Shown in pieces: positions 31,898-41,470 of a DNA stretch of 64,000 nucleotides. The notes beneath the pieces are model-generated. The model was not told where the DNA came from. It made no database searches and was given only the letters and a program-made list of their open reading frames with translations. The first letter of the stretch is position 1. Each line of letters begins with the position of its first letter. Where the stretch lies: NCBI RefSeq assembly GCF_017356015.1, contig NZ_JAFIQV010000025.1:44420-108419 (forward strand), read 5' to 3'. Made by a program: the position numbers and the translations under genes. The stretch is from Azospirillum sp. SYSU D00513. Lineage in GTDB: Bacteria > Pseudomonadota > Alphaproteobacteria > Azospirillales > Azospirillaceae.

Positions 31898-32682
31898 TGA
31901 CGCGCGGGCAGCGCCTGTCCGCCTGGCTGCTCCTCGCGGCGCTCGCGGCACCGCTCGCCCTGGCGGGCGAGATCCCCCGCGACCAGCGGCGGTCGGGCGC
32001 CGACTTCATGGCGCCGGAAACCCGCGCGATGCAGGCGGACGACACCGCCAACCCGGCCATGCTCTGGGTGCTGGAGGGGGACGCGCTGTGGCGGGAGCCG
32101 GCGGGTGCGGCGGGCCAATCCTGCGCCGACTGCCACGGCGACACGGCGGAATCCATGCGCGGCGTGGCGGCCCGCCATCCGGCCTTCGACGAGGCCTCCG
32201 GCCGCCCCATCGACCTCCAGGGCCGGATCAACCAATGCCGCGCGGAACGCCAGTCGGCCGAGCCCTTCCCGCCGGAGGACGACCGGCTCCTCGCCCTGAC
32301 CGCCTATGTCGCGCGCCAGTCGTTGGGCCTGCCGGCCGATCCGCCGGACGACCCGCGCCTCGTTCCTTTCCAGGAGAACGGCCGGCACCTGTTCGAGCGG
32401 CGCATCGGGCAGCTGAACCTGTCCTGCGCCGACTGCCACGACGACCATTGGGGCGGGCGGCTGGGCGGCGCCCCCATCCCCCAGGCGCACCCGACCGGGT
32501 ACCCGCTCTACCGCCTGGAGTGGCAGACGCTGGGTTCCCTCCAGCGGCGCCTGCGCAACTGCATGACCGGCGTCCGCGCCGAGACGCCGTCTTTCGGCGC
32601 GCCGGACTTCGTCGATCTGGAGCTTTACCTGATGCGGCGCGCCGAGGGCCTGCCCCTGGAGGCACCGGGCGTGCGGCCCTGA
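31897..32682 (+). CDS. soxA: Sulfur oxidation c-type cytochrome SoxA (diheme)
   Basis: A 261-aa periplasmic protein with a Sec signal (MTRGQRLSAWLLLAALAAPL, cleavage near residue 23). Two heme motifs, CADCH at 76-80 and CADCH at 177-181, show the diheme form. The catalytic cysteine C222 lies in RRLRNCMTGVRAE, the conserved SoxA site whose cysteine ligates heme 2 as a persulfide. With SoxX it loads substrate onto the SoxY arm. This is the last gene of the operon. No soxB, soxC or soxD follows. Confidence 0.93.
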   Translation: MTRGQRLSAWLLLAALAAPLALAGEIPRDQRRSGADFMAPETRAMQADDTANPAMLWVLEGDALWREPAGAAGQSCADCHGDTAESMRGVAARHPAFDEASGRPIDLQGRINQCRAERQSAEPFPPEDDRLLALTAYVARQSLGLPADPPDDPRLVPFQENGRHLFERRIGQLNLSCADCHDDHWGGRLGGAPIPQAHPTGYPLYRLEWQTLGSLQRRLRNCMTGVRAETPSFGAPDFVDLELYLMRRAEGLPLEAPGVRP

Positions 32683-32705
32683 TCCGCCGCATTCGGCAAA
32701 ACCCC

Positions 32706-33344
32706 TCAGGAGGCCGACGGCGCCTGCGCCGCGAGCAGCGCGTCGTCGATGGCCCGCGCCCGCGCGGCCGCCGGCCGCGAGACGAGGCGCTGGACGTAGC
32801 GCTCGAAGGCCGGGCGCTTCTCCAGCGTCCCGAACATCATGCCCCAGTCGAGCTGCGAGCCGACATAGAGGTCGGCCGCCGTGAAGGCCTCGCCGGCAAG
32901 ATACTCCCGCTCCTCCAGCGCGCCCTCCAGCGTGTCCAGGACGTCGGCGAGGCAGCCGTAGCCGGCCATGGCGCGCCGCTCCGGCGGCACCTCGAAGCCG
33001 AAGGCCTTGTTGGTGGCCGCCGCCTCGACTGGCCCCGCCCCGAAAAACAGCCAGCGGTAATAGGGGCCGCGCAGCGGGCTCGCCGGCGGCGGGGCAAGGC
33101 CCGCCTCGGGGAATGCGTCGGCGAGATAGGCGCAGATCGCCGCGACTTCGGTCACCACCACGGCGCCATGCCGGATCGCCGGGACCTTGCCCATGGGGTT
33201 GATCGCCAGATAGTCCGGCGCCTTCATGCCCGTGCCGTAATCCAGCAGCTCGGTCCGGTAGGGCCGGCCGATCTCCTCCAGCATCCAGCGCACGACCCGC
33301 CCGCGGGACATGGGGTGGGTATAGAGGACGAAATCGTCGGTCAT
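32706..33344 (-). CDS. Glutathione S-transferase family protein
   Basis: A 212-aa cytosolic GST. The N-terminal thioredoxin-like domain (VLYTHPMSRGRVVRWMLEEI, then AINPMGKVPAIRHGAVVVTE with the cis-Pro) and the all-helical C-terminal domain are complete. The C-terminal part has ALEEREYLAGEAFTAADLYV, the usual GST N-capping box. GGGAGG precedes the ATG. It converges with the Sox operon but is a separate unit. The substrate is unknown. Confidence 0.9.
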   Translation of the reverse strand: MTDDFVLYTHPMSRGRVVRWMLEEIGRPYRTELLDYGTGMKAPDYLAINPMGKVPAIRHGAVVVTEVAAICAYLADAFPEAGLAPPPASPLRGPYYRWLFFGAGPVEAAATNKAFGFEVPPERRAMAGYGCLADVLDTLEGALEEREYLAGEAFTAADLYVGSQLDWGMMFGTLEKRPAFERYVQRLVSRPAAARARAIDDALLAAQAPSAS

Positions 33345-33365
33345 GTTGGGGCCTCCCGGCCGGAG

Positions 33366-34263
33366 TCACATCAGCAGGTAGTTTACGGGCTGGAGCGGTT
33401 CCGGCAAATCCGTTTCGCCCAGCGCCTCCAGCAGGTCGATCTCGACCCGGCGGCAGGTCGTTGGGCAGGCAGCCGAAGGGCTCCTCGATCTCGTCGCCGA
33501 TCGCGTCCAGCCCGAAGAAGGTGTAGGAGACCAGCCCGACCACGAAGGGCGTCATGAAGCCGGTCGTGTCCACCAGCCCGAAGGGCAGCGCGAAACAGTA
33601 GAGATAGGCCGTCCGGTGCAGCAGCAGGGCGTAGGAGAAGGGCAGCGGCGTGTGGCGGATGCGCTCGCAGCCCGCCTGGACCCGCGCCAGCGCCGTCAGC
33701 TCCGCCTCGGCCTGGGCGACCAGCATGGGATCCAGCCGCCCGGCCGCGGCCAGCCCCGCCACGTCGCAGCTGATCCGGTGCAGCAGCCGGTCCGGCTTGT
33801 TGGCCGCCCCCTCCAGCGCCAGCCGGTCCTCCCCCGTCAGGAAGGCGGCGCTGTGGATGTCGCGGGTGGCGCGCAGATGGTGCTTCAGCACATAGGCGAA
33901 GGCGATGAGCCGCCGCACCAGGACGTCCTGGCGCTCCTCTCCCTCCGGCCGGACATGGTTGACCGCCAGCCGCGCGAGCGACCGGCTGTGGATGAGCAGG
34001 TCGCCCCACAGCTTGCGCCCCTCCCACCAGCGGTCGTAGCTCGCCGTGTTGCGGAAGCCCAGGAAGATAGCGAGCGCCAGCCCGATCAGGCTGAAGGGGA
34101 TGGGCGTCAGCGTGATCTTGCGGTCGAACAGCGTGCCGTGCGCCATCGTCACCAGGATGGCGACCGCGATCGTGCAGCCGACCTGCCATTTGATGCGCGG
34201 CACCACCGACCCGCGCATGACGAAGAACAGGGCGAAGGCCGACGGGCGTTTGCGGACGATCAT
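33366..34263 (-). pseudogene. Bestrophin-like membrane protein with a frameshift near the C-terminus
   Basis: The ATG at 34263 begins a good bestrophin-family protein: MIVRKRPSAF at the start, helices near residues 25-45 and 58-72, and SYDRWWEGRKLWGDLLIHSR. Near the end it reads DEIEEPFGCLPNDL and then shifts frame at about 33450-33462. The expected tail (RRVEIDLLEALGETDLPEPL, ending VNYLLM) is present in another frame with its stop at 33366-33368. Compared with the usual linking segment, a short piece (about 5-6 codons, not a multiple of three) seems to be missing. Without correction the reading frame runs on for about 570 codons across the antisense of the GST gene. It could be a real mutation or a sequencing/assembly error. 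Confidence 0.75.
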
Positions 34264-34342
34264 GGGGGCTCCGGGGTCGGGATGCCCATGAAACAGCCCG
34301 GCGCCCGGCTCCGCTCCGGCCCTTCGCGTCAGGCCTACCCTG

Positions 34343-35326
34343 TCAGCGGGTGGCCCGCGCCCGGCCAAGCGCCTCGAGCCGGCCGGGGTCGGCGGCGAGG
34401 CGCTCCACGGCGACCCAGCCGTTCCAGGCCTCCGCGATGCTCCAGTCCGGGTCGCTGACATGGGCGCGCGGCAGCCGGTAATGGAAAACGGCGCGGCTGC
34501 CGATCTTCTCGTAGGGCAGCCGTGCCCGCACCCGCTCCGGGTCGAGATGCAGGAACATCGGCAGCATGTCCAGGTCGCGGTCGCGCGACGGGTTGGCGTC
34601 CAGGTAATCGTCGATCAGGGCGGGCAGCTCCGGCCGGTAGTCGGGCGCCACCACGCGGCGGACGTAGGAGTCCGGGTAGGGCGCCGGCAGATAGGCCATG
34701 GGCGGCAGATGGGCCGGGCCACGCTCCGCGATGCCCCGGCGCAGGCTGCGGTTCAGAAGAAGGAAGGCCTTCAGCACCGCCGTGATTGCCCTGGGCTCGA
34801 GGCTGACGGGATCGACGTTGAAATGCAGCCCGAGCGAGCCGAACAGCGTCGCCCCCCGCCCCCGCGCCCCGGCGGCGCGCAGCACCCCCACGGCGCGGTC
34901 CACCCGGTCCAGCGCGTCGAGGTCCAGCGGCGCCGTGACCAGTTCGCGCGGGACGACGCGGCCGAGCAGCGTGCCGAGCCAGGCCGCCCCGGCAGCGCCC
35001 AGCCGGACGCGCGGGGTGGCGTCCGTCCGCTGCGGGTGGGCGTAGCGCATGTCCAGCTCGACCGACAGGCGCCCCAGCGCCGTGTCCGCGATGTGGAAGG
35101 CGTGCGGGTCCTCCTCCCGCAGGGTGCCGCCGAAGGCCTGGGCGAGGGCACTTGCGGCGGCGCGGGCGCCGATGCCCTGGAACTCCATCTCCAAGCCGAC
35201 GCGGCGCGGGCGGCCCCGGTCGTCGCGGACCGAGGGCGGCCGGGCGAAGGCCGGAGCGGCCTTGGCACCGGTGGCGGCGGGCATCGGCCGGGCGGCGGCC
35301 ATGCGCGGCGGGTGAAATGCGTGCAT
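34343..35326 (-). CDS. Amidoligase-family protein (putative COOH-NH2 ligase)
   Basis: A 327-aa protein of the putative amidoligase enzyme family, distantly related to glutamine synthetase and gamma-glutamylcysteine synthetase. It shows VGLEMEFQGI near residues 43-52 with a metal-binding Glu, RLSVELDMRYAH, GSLGLHFNVDPVSLEPRAI with the His-x-Asn core, and EKIGSRAVFHYRLPRA near the C-terminus. The N-terminal 35 residues are Pro/Ala-rich. These enzymes are thought to form amide bonds in peptide tags or small metabolites. The usual partner genes (glutamine amidotransferase-like, ATP-grasp) are absent, so it is an orphan here. Confidence 0.82.
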   Translation of the reverse strand: MHAFHPPRMAAARPMPAATGAKAAPAFARPPSVRDDRGRPRRVGLEMEFQGIGARAAASALAQAFGGTLREEDPHAFHIADTALGRLSVELDMRYAHPQRTDATPRVRLGAAGAAWLGTLLGRVVPRELVTAPLDLDALDRVDRAVGVLRAAGARGRGATLFGSLGLHFNVDPVSLEPRAITAVLKAFLLLNRSLRRGIAERGPAHLPPMAYLPAPYPDSYVRRVVAPDYRPELPALIDDYLDANPSRDRDLDMLPMFLHLDPERVRARLPYEKIGSRAVFHYRLPRAHVSDPDWSIAEAWNGWVAVERLAADPGRLEALGRARATR

Positions 35327-35405
35327 CTCGCCGGATGTGGCCCCGCGCCGCCCGTTTCCAAGACCCCTCGCCCTGCGACAAAGGATGGCTCACCCGATGC
35401 ACGCG

Positions 35406-37496
35406 TCATGCGGCGCGGATGCCCTCCAGGAAGCGCTCGACCTCCCGGCGCAGCGCGCCGGCCTGCTGTCCAAGCTCCCCGGCGGCGGACAGGACCTGGG
35501 CGGCGGCGCTGCCGGTCTCGGCGGCGACCTGCGTCACGCCGCCGATGTTGCCGGACACCTCGCGCGTGCCGACGGCGGCCTGGGCGACGTTGCGGCTGAT
35601 CTCCGCCGTGGTCGCGTGCTGCTCCTCCACGGCGGCGGAGATGGTCACGGCGATCTCGTTCATCGCCCCGATGGTCGCGGTGATCGAGCCGATCGCCGTC
35701 ACCGCCTCGTGCGTGGCGATGCGCACGGCGGCGATCTGGCTGCCGATCTCTTCCGTGGCGCGGGCGGTCTGGTTGGCGAGGCTCTTCACCTCGCCCGCCA
35801 CGACGGCGAAGCCCTTGCCGGCCTCTCCCGCGCGCGCCGCCTCGATGGTCGCGTTCAGCGCCAGCAGGTTGGTCTGGCCGGCGATGTCCTGGATCAGCTG
35901 GACCACCGCGCCGATGCGCCCGACCGCCTCGGCCAGCATGCGCACCGTGCCGTCCGCCCGCTCCCCGTCGCCCTCGGCGCGGCCGGCGATCTCGGTCGAG
36001 GCGGCCACCTGGCGGGCGATCTCGGCGATGGAGCTGCTCATCTCCTCGGCGGCGGCGGCGACCGTCTGGACGTTGGTCGCCGTCTGCTCCGCCGCGGCGG
36101 CGGTGGCGCTGGCGCGGCCCTGGGTCGTCTCCGCCGTCACCGTCATGCCGCGCGCGGTGGAATCGAGCTGGTCGGCGGCGCTGCCCACCGATTGCAGGAT
36201 GGCGGCGACCGCCCCGCCGAACCGGTCGATCAGCCCTTCCACCGCGGCGGCGCGGCGCTGCTTGGCCTCCCGCTCGGCCGCCTCGGCGGCGGCCAGCCGG
36301 TCGGCCTCGATGGCGTTGCGCTTGAACACCTCCAGCGCCTCGGCCATGGCGCCGATCTCGTCCCCGCGCTCCAGCCCTTCCACGGCGATGGTCCGGTCGC
36401 CCTCGGCGAGCCGGCGCATCGCCGCCGTCATGCCGGCCATCGGCCGCGCGAAGCGGCGGCGGACGAGGAGGATGCCGCCCGCCGAGGCCAGCACCGTCAC
36501 GGCGAGGAAGAGGATGTTCAGAAACAGTGCCGCGGCGCCCTCGGCCGAGCTGTCCGCCAGTTCGGCCTCCAGCGCGGTGGAGGTCGCCTGCTGGAGGGCC
36601 AGGATCGTGTCGATGCCTTTGGTGGAGGCGGCGATCCAGGCCTCCGCGCCGACCGGGTAGGGCTGCCCCGCGCCACCGGTGGCGAGGATTCCGGCGCGCA
36701 ACGCCTGGAACTCGCCGAAGAAGCCCGACTTGACGGCGGCCAGAGGCGCGCCGAGCGCCCCGCCCCGCTCCGCCAGGGCGGACAGGCTTTCCCACGCGAA
36801 TTCGACCCGCCCGCGGTTGGCGCCCAGCGCGCGGAGCTGGTCCGGCGTGAAGGGTTTTTCGGCGGCGAGCGCCCCGCCGACCAGCGCGCGCTCGCGGCCG
36901 GCATACTCGCTCATGACCCAGGCGAGATGGCGGACCTGCTGCAGCTCCGTCGCCGTCAGGTCGGTGCCGACATTCTCCTGGTTCACCGCGACCCGCAGGC
37001 GTTGCGAGGCCTCGATCAGGGCGGTGACGGTCGGAACCCAGCCGCGCAGCAGTTCGGCGTCACGCTCGGCGAGCGGCAGCCCCAACGCGCGGTCCACGGC
37101 CCCGCGGGCGCGAGCCAGGGCGGCGCGGGTTGCCTCCACCTCCCCGGCCAGCGCCGCCCGTCCGGGGAAGTCCGGAATGACGGCCAGACCCGTGGACGCG
37201 CGCTCCAGCGCGGCGTCCGCGGCCTTGCGCCGCTCGGCGATGGCGGCCAGGGCCTCGCTCCCGGCCGGCCGCTCCGCCGCCAGGGCGGAGTTGGTCCGGC
37301 CGCGCTCGATGGCCCAGCCGCCGGCGGCGTCGAGAAGGGCCGAGACGGCCGGGTTCGCCATCCGCCCGGCCTCCGCCTGCCGGCGCGCGTCCCAGGCGTC
37401 GAAGGCCTGCCGGCCCGCCGAGAAGAGCGAAAGGGCCGACAGGACGGCGACCACGATGTAGACCAGGGATTTGATGGACAGAGTGGCGCGCGTCAT
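35406..37496 (-). CDS. Methyl-accepting chemotaxis protein
   Basis: A 696-aa transmembrane chemoreceptor. The first helix is at residues about 8-26 ([17 protein letters not shown]). It is followed by a periplasmic sensor of about 290 residues, rich in helices and similar in style to nitrate/nitrite-sensor-like modules, and a second helix ([20 protein letters not shown]). A HAMP domain ([20 protein letters not shown]) then leads into the signalling hairpin with [20 protein letters not shown] (conserved tip). There is no CheB/CheR-docking pentapeptide at the C-terminus. The ligand is unknown. It is a single-gene unit. Confidence 0.92.
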   Translation of the reverse strand: MTRATLSIKSLVYIVVAVLSALSLFSAGRQAFDAWDARRQAEAGRMANPAVSALLDAAGGWAIERGRTNSALAAERPAGSEALAAIAERRKAADAALERASTGLAVIPDFPGRAALAGEVEATRAALARARGAVDRALGLPLAERDAELLRGWVPTVTALIEASQRLRVAVNQENVGTDLTATELQQVRHLAWVMSEYAGRERALVGGALAAEKPFTPDQLRALGANRGRVEFAWESLSALAERGGALGAPLAAVKSGFFGEFQALRAGILATGGAGQPYPVGAEAWIAASTKGIDTILALQQATSTALEAELADSSAEGAAALFLNILFLAVTVLASAGGILLVRRRFARPMAGMTAAMRRLAEGDRTIAVEGLERGDEIGAMAEALEVFKRNAIEADRLAAAEAAEREAKQRRAAAVEGLIDRFGGAVAAILQSVGSAADQLDSTARGMTVTAETTQGRASATAAAAEQTATNVQTVAAAAEEMSSSIAEIARQVAASTEIAGRAEGDGERADGTVRMLAEAVGRIGAVVQLIQDIAGQTNLLALNATIEAARAGEAGKGFAVVAGEVKSLANQTARATEEIGSQIAAVRIATHEAVTAIGSITATIGAMNEIAVTISAAVEEQHATTAEISRNVAQAAVGTREVSGNIGGVTQVAAETGSAAAQVLSAAGELGQQAGALRREVERFLEGIRAA

Positions 37497-37804
37497 CGGT
37501 CACCGTTCAAGTCTCGGCGGATAGGTTCCGGCCGGGCATTCAGCCCTCTTTTTGGCTGGCTTTCTATGAAGAAAGGCATAACACAGATCTGTCACATCTC
37601 CAACGCAGCCGAACCCACGGATCATCGGATGACATAGGGAATAGCGTGTCCCCGCTTGCCGGAGGCGGTAGGAACCGCCCCCCGGAGGTCCTGTTGGGAG
37701 GGGCAGTCGAGGCTGGCCCGCCGTCGGATCGCCCTCCGTCCGATCCCGACCGCTCCCGGCCGTCCGGCCCTCTGGCCCTTCCGATTCCCTGGAGCTTCGC
37801 CGCG
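37497..37804. other. Intergenic region upstream of hflX
   Basis: About 308 bp between divergent genes. It is open in the hflX frame back to 37646, but that stretch (starting MSPLAGGGRNRPPEV) does not look like HflX and has no binding site. No structured RNA or repeat is seen. Confidence 0.35.
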
Positions 37805-39157
37805 ATGGCTTCCAATCCCGAAAACCGTGAATCCCCCGTGAGCGCGGACACACCTTCCGGTTCCCGGACGCGCGCGCTGGTCATCCTTCCCCTTCTCCAC
37901 GCCGACGCCGCCCGGACGCCGGAGGCGCGGCTCGACGAGGCCAGGGGCCTTGCGGAGGCCATCCGGCTGGAGGTGGCGCATGCGGAGGCGGTCAAGGTCG
38001 CGCGGCCCGATCCGGCGACGCTGTTCGGGCGCGGCAACGCGCTGCGGCTGGGGGAGATGGCGGAGGCCTTCGAGACCGGCCTCGTCGTGATCGACCACGC
38101 GCTGACGCCGGTGCAGCAGCGCAACCTGGAACGGGTCTGCAACGCGAAGGTGATCGACCGCACGGGCCTGATCCTGGAGATCTTCGGCGAGCGGGCACGG
38201 AGCCGAGACGGCCAGCTTCAGGTGGAATTGGCCGCCCTCACCTACCAGCGCTCCCGCCTCGTGCGGTCCTGGACCCACCTGGAACGGCAGCGCGGCGGCT
38301 TCGGCTTCCTGGGCGGCCCCGGCGAGACGCAGATCGAACTCGACCGCCGCCTGATCACCGAGCGCATCGCCCGGCTGAAGCGCGAGCTGACCGGGCTGCG
38401 GCGCACCCGCGCCCTGCACCGCAGCTCGCGCCAGCGCGCGGACACGCCGGTGGTGGCACTGGTCGGCTACACCAACGCCGGCAAGTCCACCCTCTTCAAC
38501 GCCCTGTCCGGCGCGCGCGTGCAGGCCGAGGACATGCTGTTCGCGACGCTCGACCCGACGGTGCGCCAGATCGCCCTGCCCTCCGGCCGCAAGGCGGCGC
38601 TGTCCGACACGGTCGGGTTCATCTCCGAACTGCCGCACGGCCTCGTCGCCGCCTTCCGCGCGACGCTGGAGGAGGTTCAGGCGGCCGACGTCATCCTGCA
38701 TGTGCGTGACGTCTCGCATCCCGACAGCGAGGCGCAGAAGGGCGACGTGGAGGAGGTGCTGGCCGACCTCGGCATCGACGCCGCGCGCGACCCGCGCGTC
38801 GTGGAGGTGCTGAACAAGATCGACCTGCTGCCGGCGACCCGGCGCGCCGCGCTGGAGATGCGCGTGGTCAACGAGGGCATGATGGAGCGCGGGGACCACG
38901 CCGTCGCCGTTTCGGCGCTGGCGGGCACCGGCCTGGATGACCTGCTCGCCCTGCTGGACCGCAAGCTCTCGACGGAGAGCCGCGTCGTGGACATCGAGCT
39001 GGATCCCGCCGACGGCCGGGCGCTCGCCTGGCTGCACGAGCATGGGGAGGTGCTGGAGCGCCGCGACGAGGATGGGCTGGCCCGCCTGCGGGTGCGCATC
39101 GGCGAGGCGGACTACGCGCGCTTCGCCGCCGAGCACGCCCACCGGGATGATCGGTGA
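37805..39157 (+). CDS. hflX: Ribosome-associated GTPase HflX
   Basis: A 450-aa GTPase that splits stalled 70S/100S ribosomes under stress. The N-terminal HflX domain has DPATLFGRGNALRLGEMAEA and VIDHALTPVQQRNLERV, with the glycine-rich RGGFGFLGGPGETQIELDRR before the linker. G motifs are: G1 GYTNAGKSTLFN, G2 TLDPTVR, G3 DTVGF, G4 NKID, G5 VSALAGTG. The ATG at 37805 fits the usual length; an earlier ATG at 37646 would add 53 residues. Unlike many alphaproteobacteria, hfq is not directly upstream. It converges end-to-end with the EamA gene: TGATCA holds both stops. Confidence 0.94.
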   Translation: MASNPENRESPVSADTPSGSRTRALVILPLLHADAARTPEARLDEARGLAEAIRLEVAHAEAVKVARPDPATLFGRGNALRLGEMAEAFETGLVVIDHALTPVQQRNLERVCNAKVIDRTGLILEIFGERARSRDGQLQVELAALTYQRSRLVRSWTHLERQRGGFGFLGGPGETQIELDRRLITERIARLKRELTGLRRTRALHRSSRQRADTPVVALVGYTNAGKSTLFNALSGARVQAEDMLFATLDPTVRQIALPSGRKAALSDTVGFISELPHGLVAAFRATLEEVQAADVILHVRDVSHPDSEAQKGDVEEVLADLGIDAARDPRVVEVLNKIDLLPATRRAALEMRVVNEGMMERGDHAVAVSALAGTGLDDLLALLDRKLSTESRVVDIELDPADGRALAWLHEHGEVLERRDEDGLARLRVRIGEADYARFAAEHAHRDDR

Positions 39158-40138
39158 TCAGGCGCGCCGGTTCTGAAGGGCGAGCAGCGTCGCCACGCTG
39201 CCGATGATGACGAGGATGCCCGCCAGCGAGAGCGGCGCCACCCGCTCGTCCAGGATCAGCCAGCTCAGCACCACCCCGACCACGGGATTCACATAGGCGA
39301 AGGTCGAGCTGATCTGCGGGGCGAAGCTGCGGACGACGACCAAGTAGGACATCAGGCAGACCACCGAGGCGAGGATCACGAGGAAGGCGAAGGCCCCGAT
39401 CTGAACGGGCGTGGCCGCCGCGGGGACGGTTACGCCGTTCCAGGCGGCAAGCCCGGTCAGCACGATGCTGGCCGCCAGCATCTGCCAGGCCGCGGCCCAG
39501 CTCGGCGGCAGGCGCGTGCCCAGCGGCTTCTGCAGGATGGTCCCGAGCGACCAGCTCAGACCCGCCCCGACCAGGGCCAGCAGGACGGTCGTGCGCAGGG
39601 CCGGGTCGATGGAGGAGCGCTCGTCGCCCAGCATCGCCGGCAGGAACACAAGGCCCAGCCCGAACAGCCCGACGCCCAGCGCCGCCAGCGGCTTGGCGCC
39701 GGGCCGGCGGCGCTCCAGCAGCGCGGAGAGCAGCACCGTCCAAAGCGGGATCGCCCCCATCGCCATGACGATGAAGCCCGAGGAGGCGTGCTGCGCCGAG
39801 AAGGTCGAGAGCCCGTTCCCGCCGACCCACATCAGGACGCCCGTCACCGCGCAGAGCCCGAGGTCGCGCAGCGACAGCCGCTGCGGCGCGCCATGCAGGA
39901 ACAGCGAGATGGCGCCGAGCGCCAGTGCCGCGCACCACATGCGGGCGGTCTGGAGCTGGAGCGGCGCCCAGGCCGTCGGCCCCGACACGCAGAGCTTGAT
40001 GGCGAGATAGCTGCTCCCCCACACCAGATAGACGATCAGGAGATGTAAGTAGGCCGAGACCGGCGGTTCGGCCGGCGCGGCGCGCCCGGCGGGCGTGGGC
40101 GGAACGCTGCGGCCTGTCTGCCGGAACGCGAAGGGCAT
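39158..40138 (-). CDS. EamA-family drug/metabolite exporter (YedA-like)
   Basis: A 326-aa inner-membrane protein with ten helices in two EamA repeats (residues about 35-165 and 180-320). The first has YLVWGSSYLAIKLCVSG and the second FAYVNPVVGVVLSWLILDER. It exports an unknown metabolite or amino acid. The start at 40138 has GAGGATCGG upstream; an ATG at 40186 would add a hydrophilic leader of 16 residues. Confidence 0.88.
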   Translation of the reverse strand: MPFAFRQTGRSVPPTPAGRAAPAEPPVSAYLHLLIVYLVWGSSYLAIKLCVSGPTAWAPLQLQTARMWCAALALGAISLFLHGAPQRLSLRDLGLCAVTGVLMWVGGNGLSTFSAQHASSGFIVMAMGAIPLWTVLLSALLERRRPGAKPLAALGVGLFGLGLVFLPAMLGDERSSIDPALRTTVLLALVGAGLSWSLGTILQKPLGTRLPPSWAAAWQMLAASIVLTGLAAWNGVTVPAAATPVQIGAFAFLVILASVVCLMSYLVVVRSFAPQISSTFAYVNPVVGVVLSWLILDERVAPLSLAGILVIIGSVATLLALQNRRA

Positions 40139-40370
40139 CCGATCCTCTTTCCTGCATGGGTCCGGCGGCGGGACGGGGAAACTCATAGCACGCTACTGGA
40201 ATCGGGTTTCCACTGATTGCGACAGGCCTCCCCCGCGCGGCCCGGCACCCCCTTGCGGGGATGCAGAAATGCCACAGGCCGGGGAAATGCGGGCCGCCGC
40301 CCCGGACCAGCCACAACACCGGAGGCTCCGCGCCGTTTCCGGTCTGTGACGTTCAACGGTGGAGAGTTGC

Positions 40371-41411
40371 ATGAAGCTGCGTTACGCAACCGCGACGGCG
40401 GCCCTGGCGGCCCTGATCTCGTCCGGCCTCCCGGCCGGTGCCCTGGCCGCGGAAGGCTTCTATGTCGGTGCGGGCGCGGGCGTGAACTGGACGCGGGACG
40501 CCGACCTGCGCGATCTCGCCCTGCCCGGCAACGACGCGACGGCCGATTTCGATCTCGGCGGCATCGCCAACCTCTCGGCCGGCTACGCCACGCAGATGGG
40601 CCTGCGCGGGGAGCTGGAATTCGCCTGGCGCTGGCGGAACGCCGTCGACGAGGTGAGCGGCGCCAACCTCACCGGCCTGGGTTCGAGCGGCAAGGTGAAC
40701 TCCCTGGCCGTGATGGCCAATGTTTTCTATGACCTCGACCTCGGGATCGGCGTCAAGCCCTACATCGGCGCCGGCATCGGCGGCACGCGCGTCCGCATGA
40801 AGCTCGACGGCACCAGCGACAGCGACTACCGCTTCGCCTACCAGGGCATCGTCGGCGCCTCCTACGACATCACGGACAACCTCGCCGCGACCGTGGACTA
40901 CCGCTACTTCGCCGTGACCAAGGATCCGAAGTTCGACGTGTCCGGCACGACGATCAAGGGCGAGTACGAGAACCACACGGTCATGGTCGGGCTGCGTTAC
41001 GCCTTCGGCGGCCCGGCGCGCTCCCAGGTTCCGATGGCCGCCGCCCCGGTGCCGCAGGCTCCGCCGGCCGCGCAGCAGAACGACTATCTGCTGTTCTTCG
41101 ACTGGAACAAGGCCGACATCACCCCGGCGTCGGAACGGATCATCGCCGACGCGGCGGCGTCCGCCGGCCAGCGGCGGGCCGTCGGCATCCATGTCGTCGG
41201 CCACACCGACAGCTCCGGCACCCCCGGCTACAACCAGCGCCTCTCCAACCGCCGGGCCGAGGCGGTCCGCCGGGCGCTCGTGGCGCGCGGGATTCCGGCC
41301 GACCGCATTTCCGTCGAGGGCAAGGGCGAGAACCAGCTCCTGACCCAGACCGGCGCCAACGTCCGCGAGCCGTCCAACCGGCGGGCCGAGGTCATCATCC
41401 GCGTCCAGTAA
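40371..41411 (+). CDS. OmpA-family outer membrane beta-barrel protein
   Basis: A 346-aa outer-membrane protein. It has a signal peptide (MKLRYATATAALAALISSGL, cleavage near ALA-AEG) and an eight-strand barrel of about 200 residues (YVGAGAGVNWTRDADL at the start, HTVMVGLRYAFGG at the end). After a Pro/Ala/Gln linker comes the C-terminal OmpA peptidoglycan-binding domain: VVGHTDSSGTPGYNQRLSNR, RADRIS-type text and EPSNRRAEVIIRVQ. The ATG at 40371 is preferred over 40359 because GGAG lies 6 nt before it. A hairpin terminator follows. Confidence 0.92.
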   Translation: MKLRYATATAALAALISSGLPAGALAAEGFYVGAGAGVNWTRDADLRDLALPGNDATADFDLGGIANLSAGYATQMGLRGELEFAWRWRNAVDEVSGANLTGLGSSGKVNSLAVMANVFYDLDLGIGVKPYIGAGIGGTRVRMKLDGTSDSDYRFAYQGIVGASYDITDNLAATVDYRYFAVTKDPKFDVSGTTIKGEYENHTVMVGLRYAFGGPARSQVPMAAAPVPQAPPAAQQNDYLLFFDWNKADITPASERIIADAAASAGQRRAVGIHVVGHTDSSGTPGYNQRLSNRRAEAVRRALVARGIPADRISVEGKGENQLLTQTGANVREPSNRRAEVIIRVQ

Positions 41412-41438
41412 GAACAAACTCTTCCGAAACCTCACGCG

Positions 41439-41470
41439 GCACGGCGGGCCTTTGCCCACCGTGCCCTTTT
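41439..41470 (+). terminator. Intrinsic terminator of the OmpA-like gene
   Basis: GCACGGCGGGC-CTTT-GCCCACCGTGC forms an 11-bp stem with one mismatch, 27 nt after the stop, followed by CCTTTT. Confidence 0.72.

Noticed and set aside
31732..34461. A 909-codon minus-strand frame that looks like a bestrophin fused to a long C-terminal part.
   Set aside because: The extra part is antisense or off-frame reading of the GST and Sox genes, caused by a frameshift in the bestrophin-like gene.
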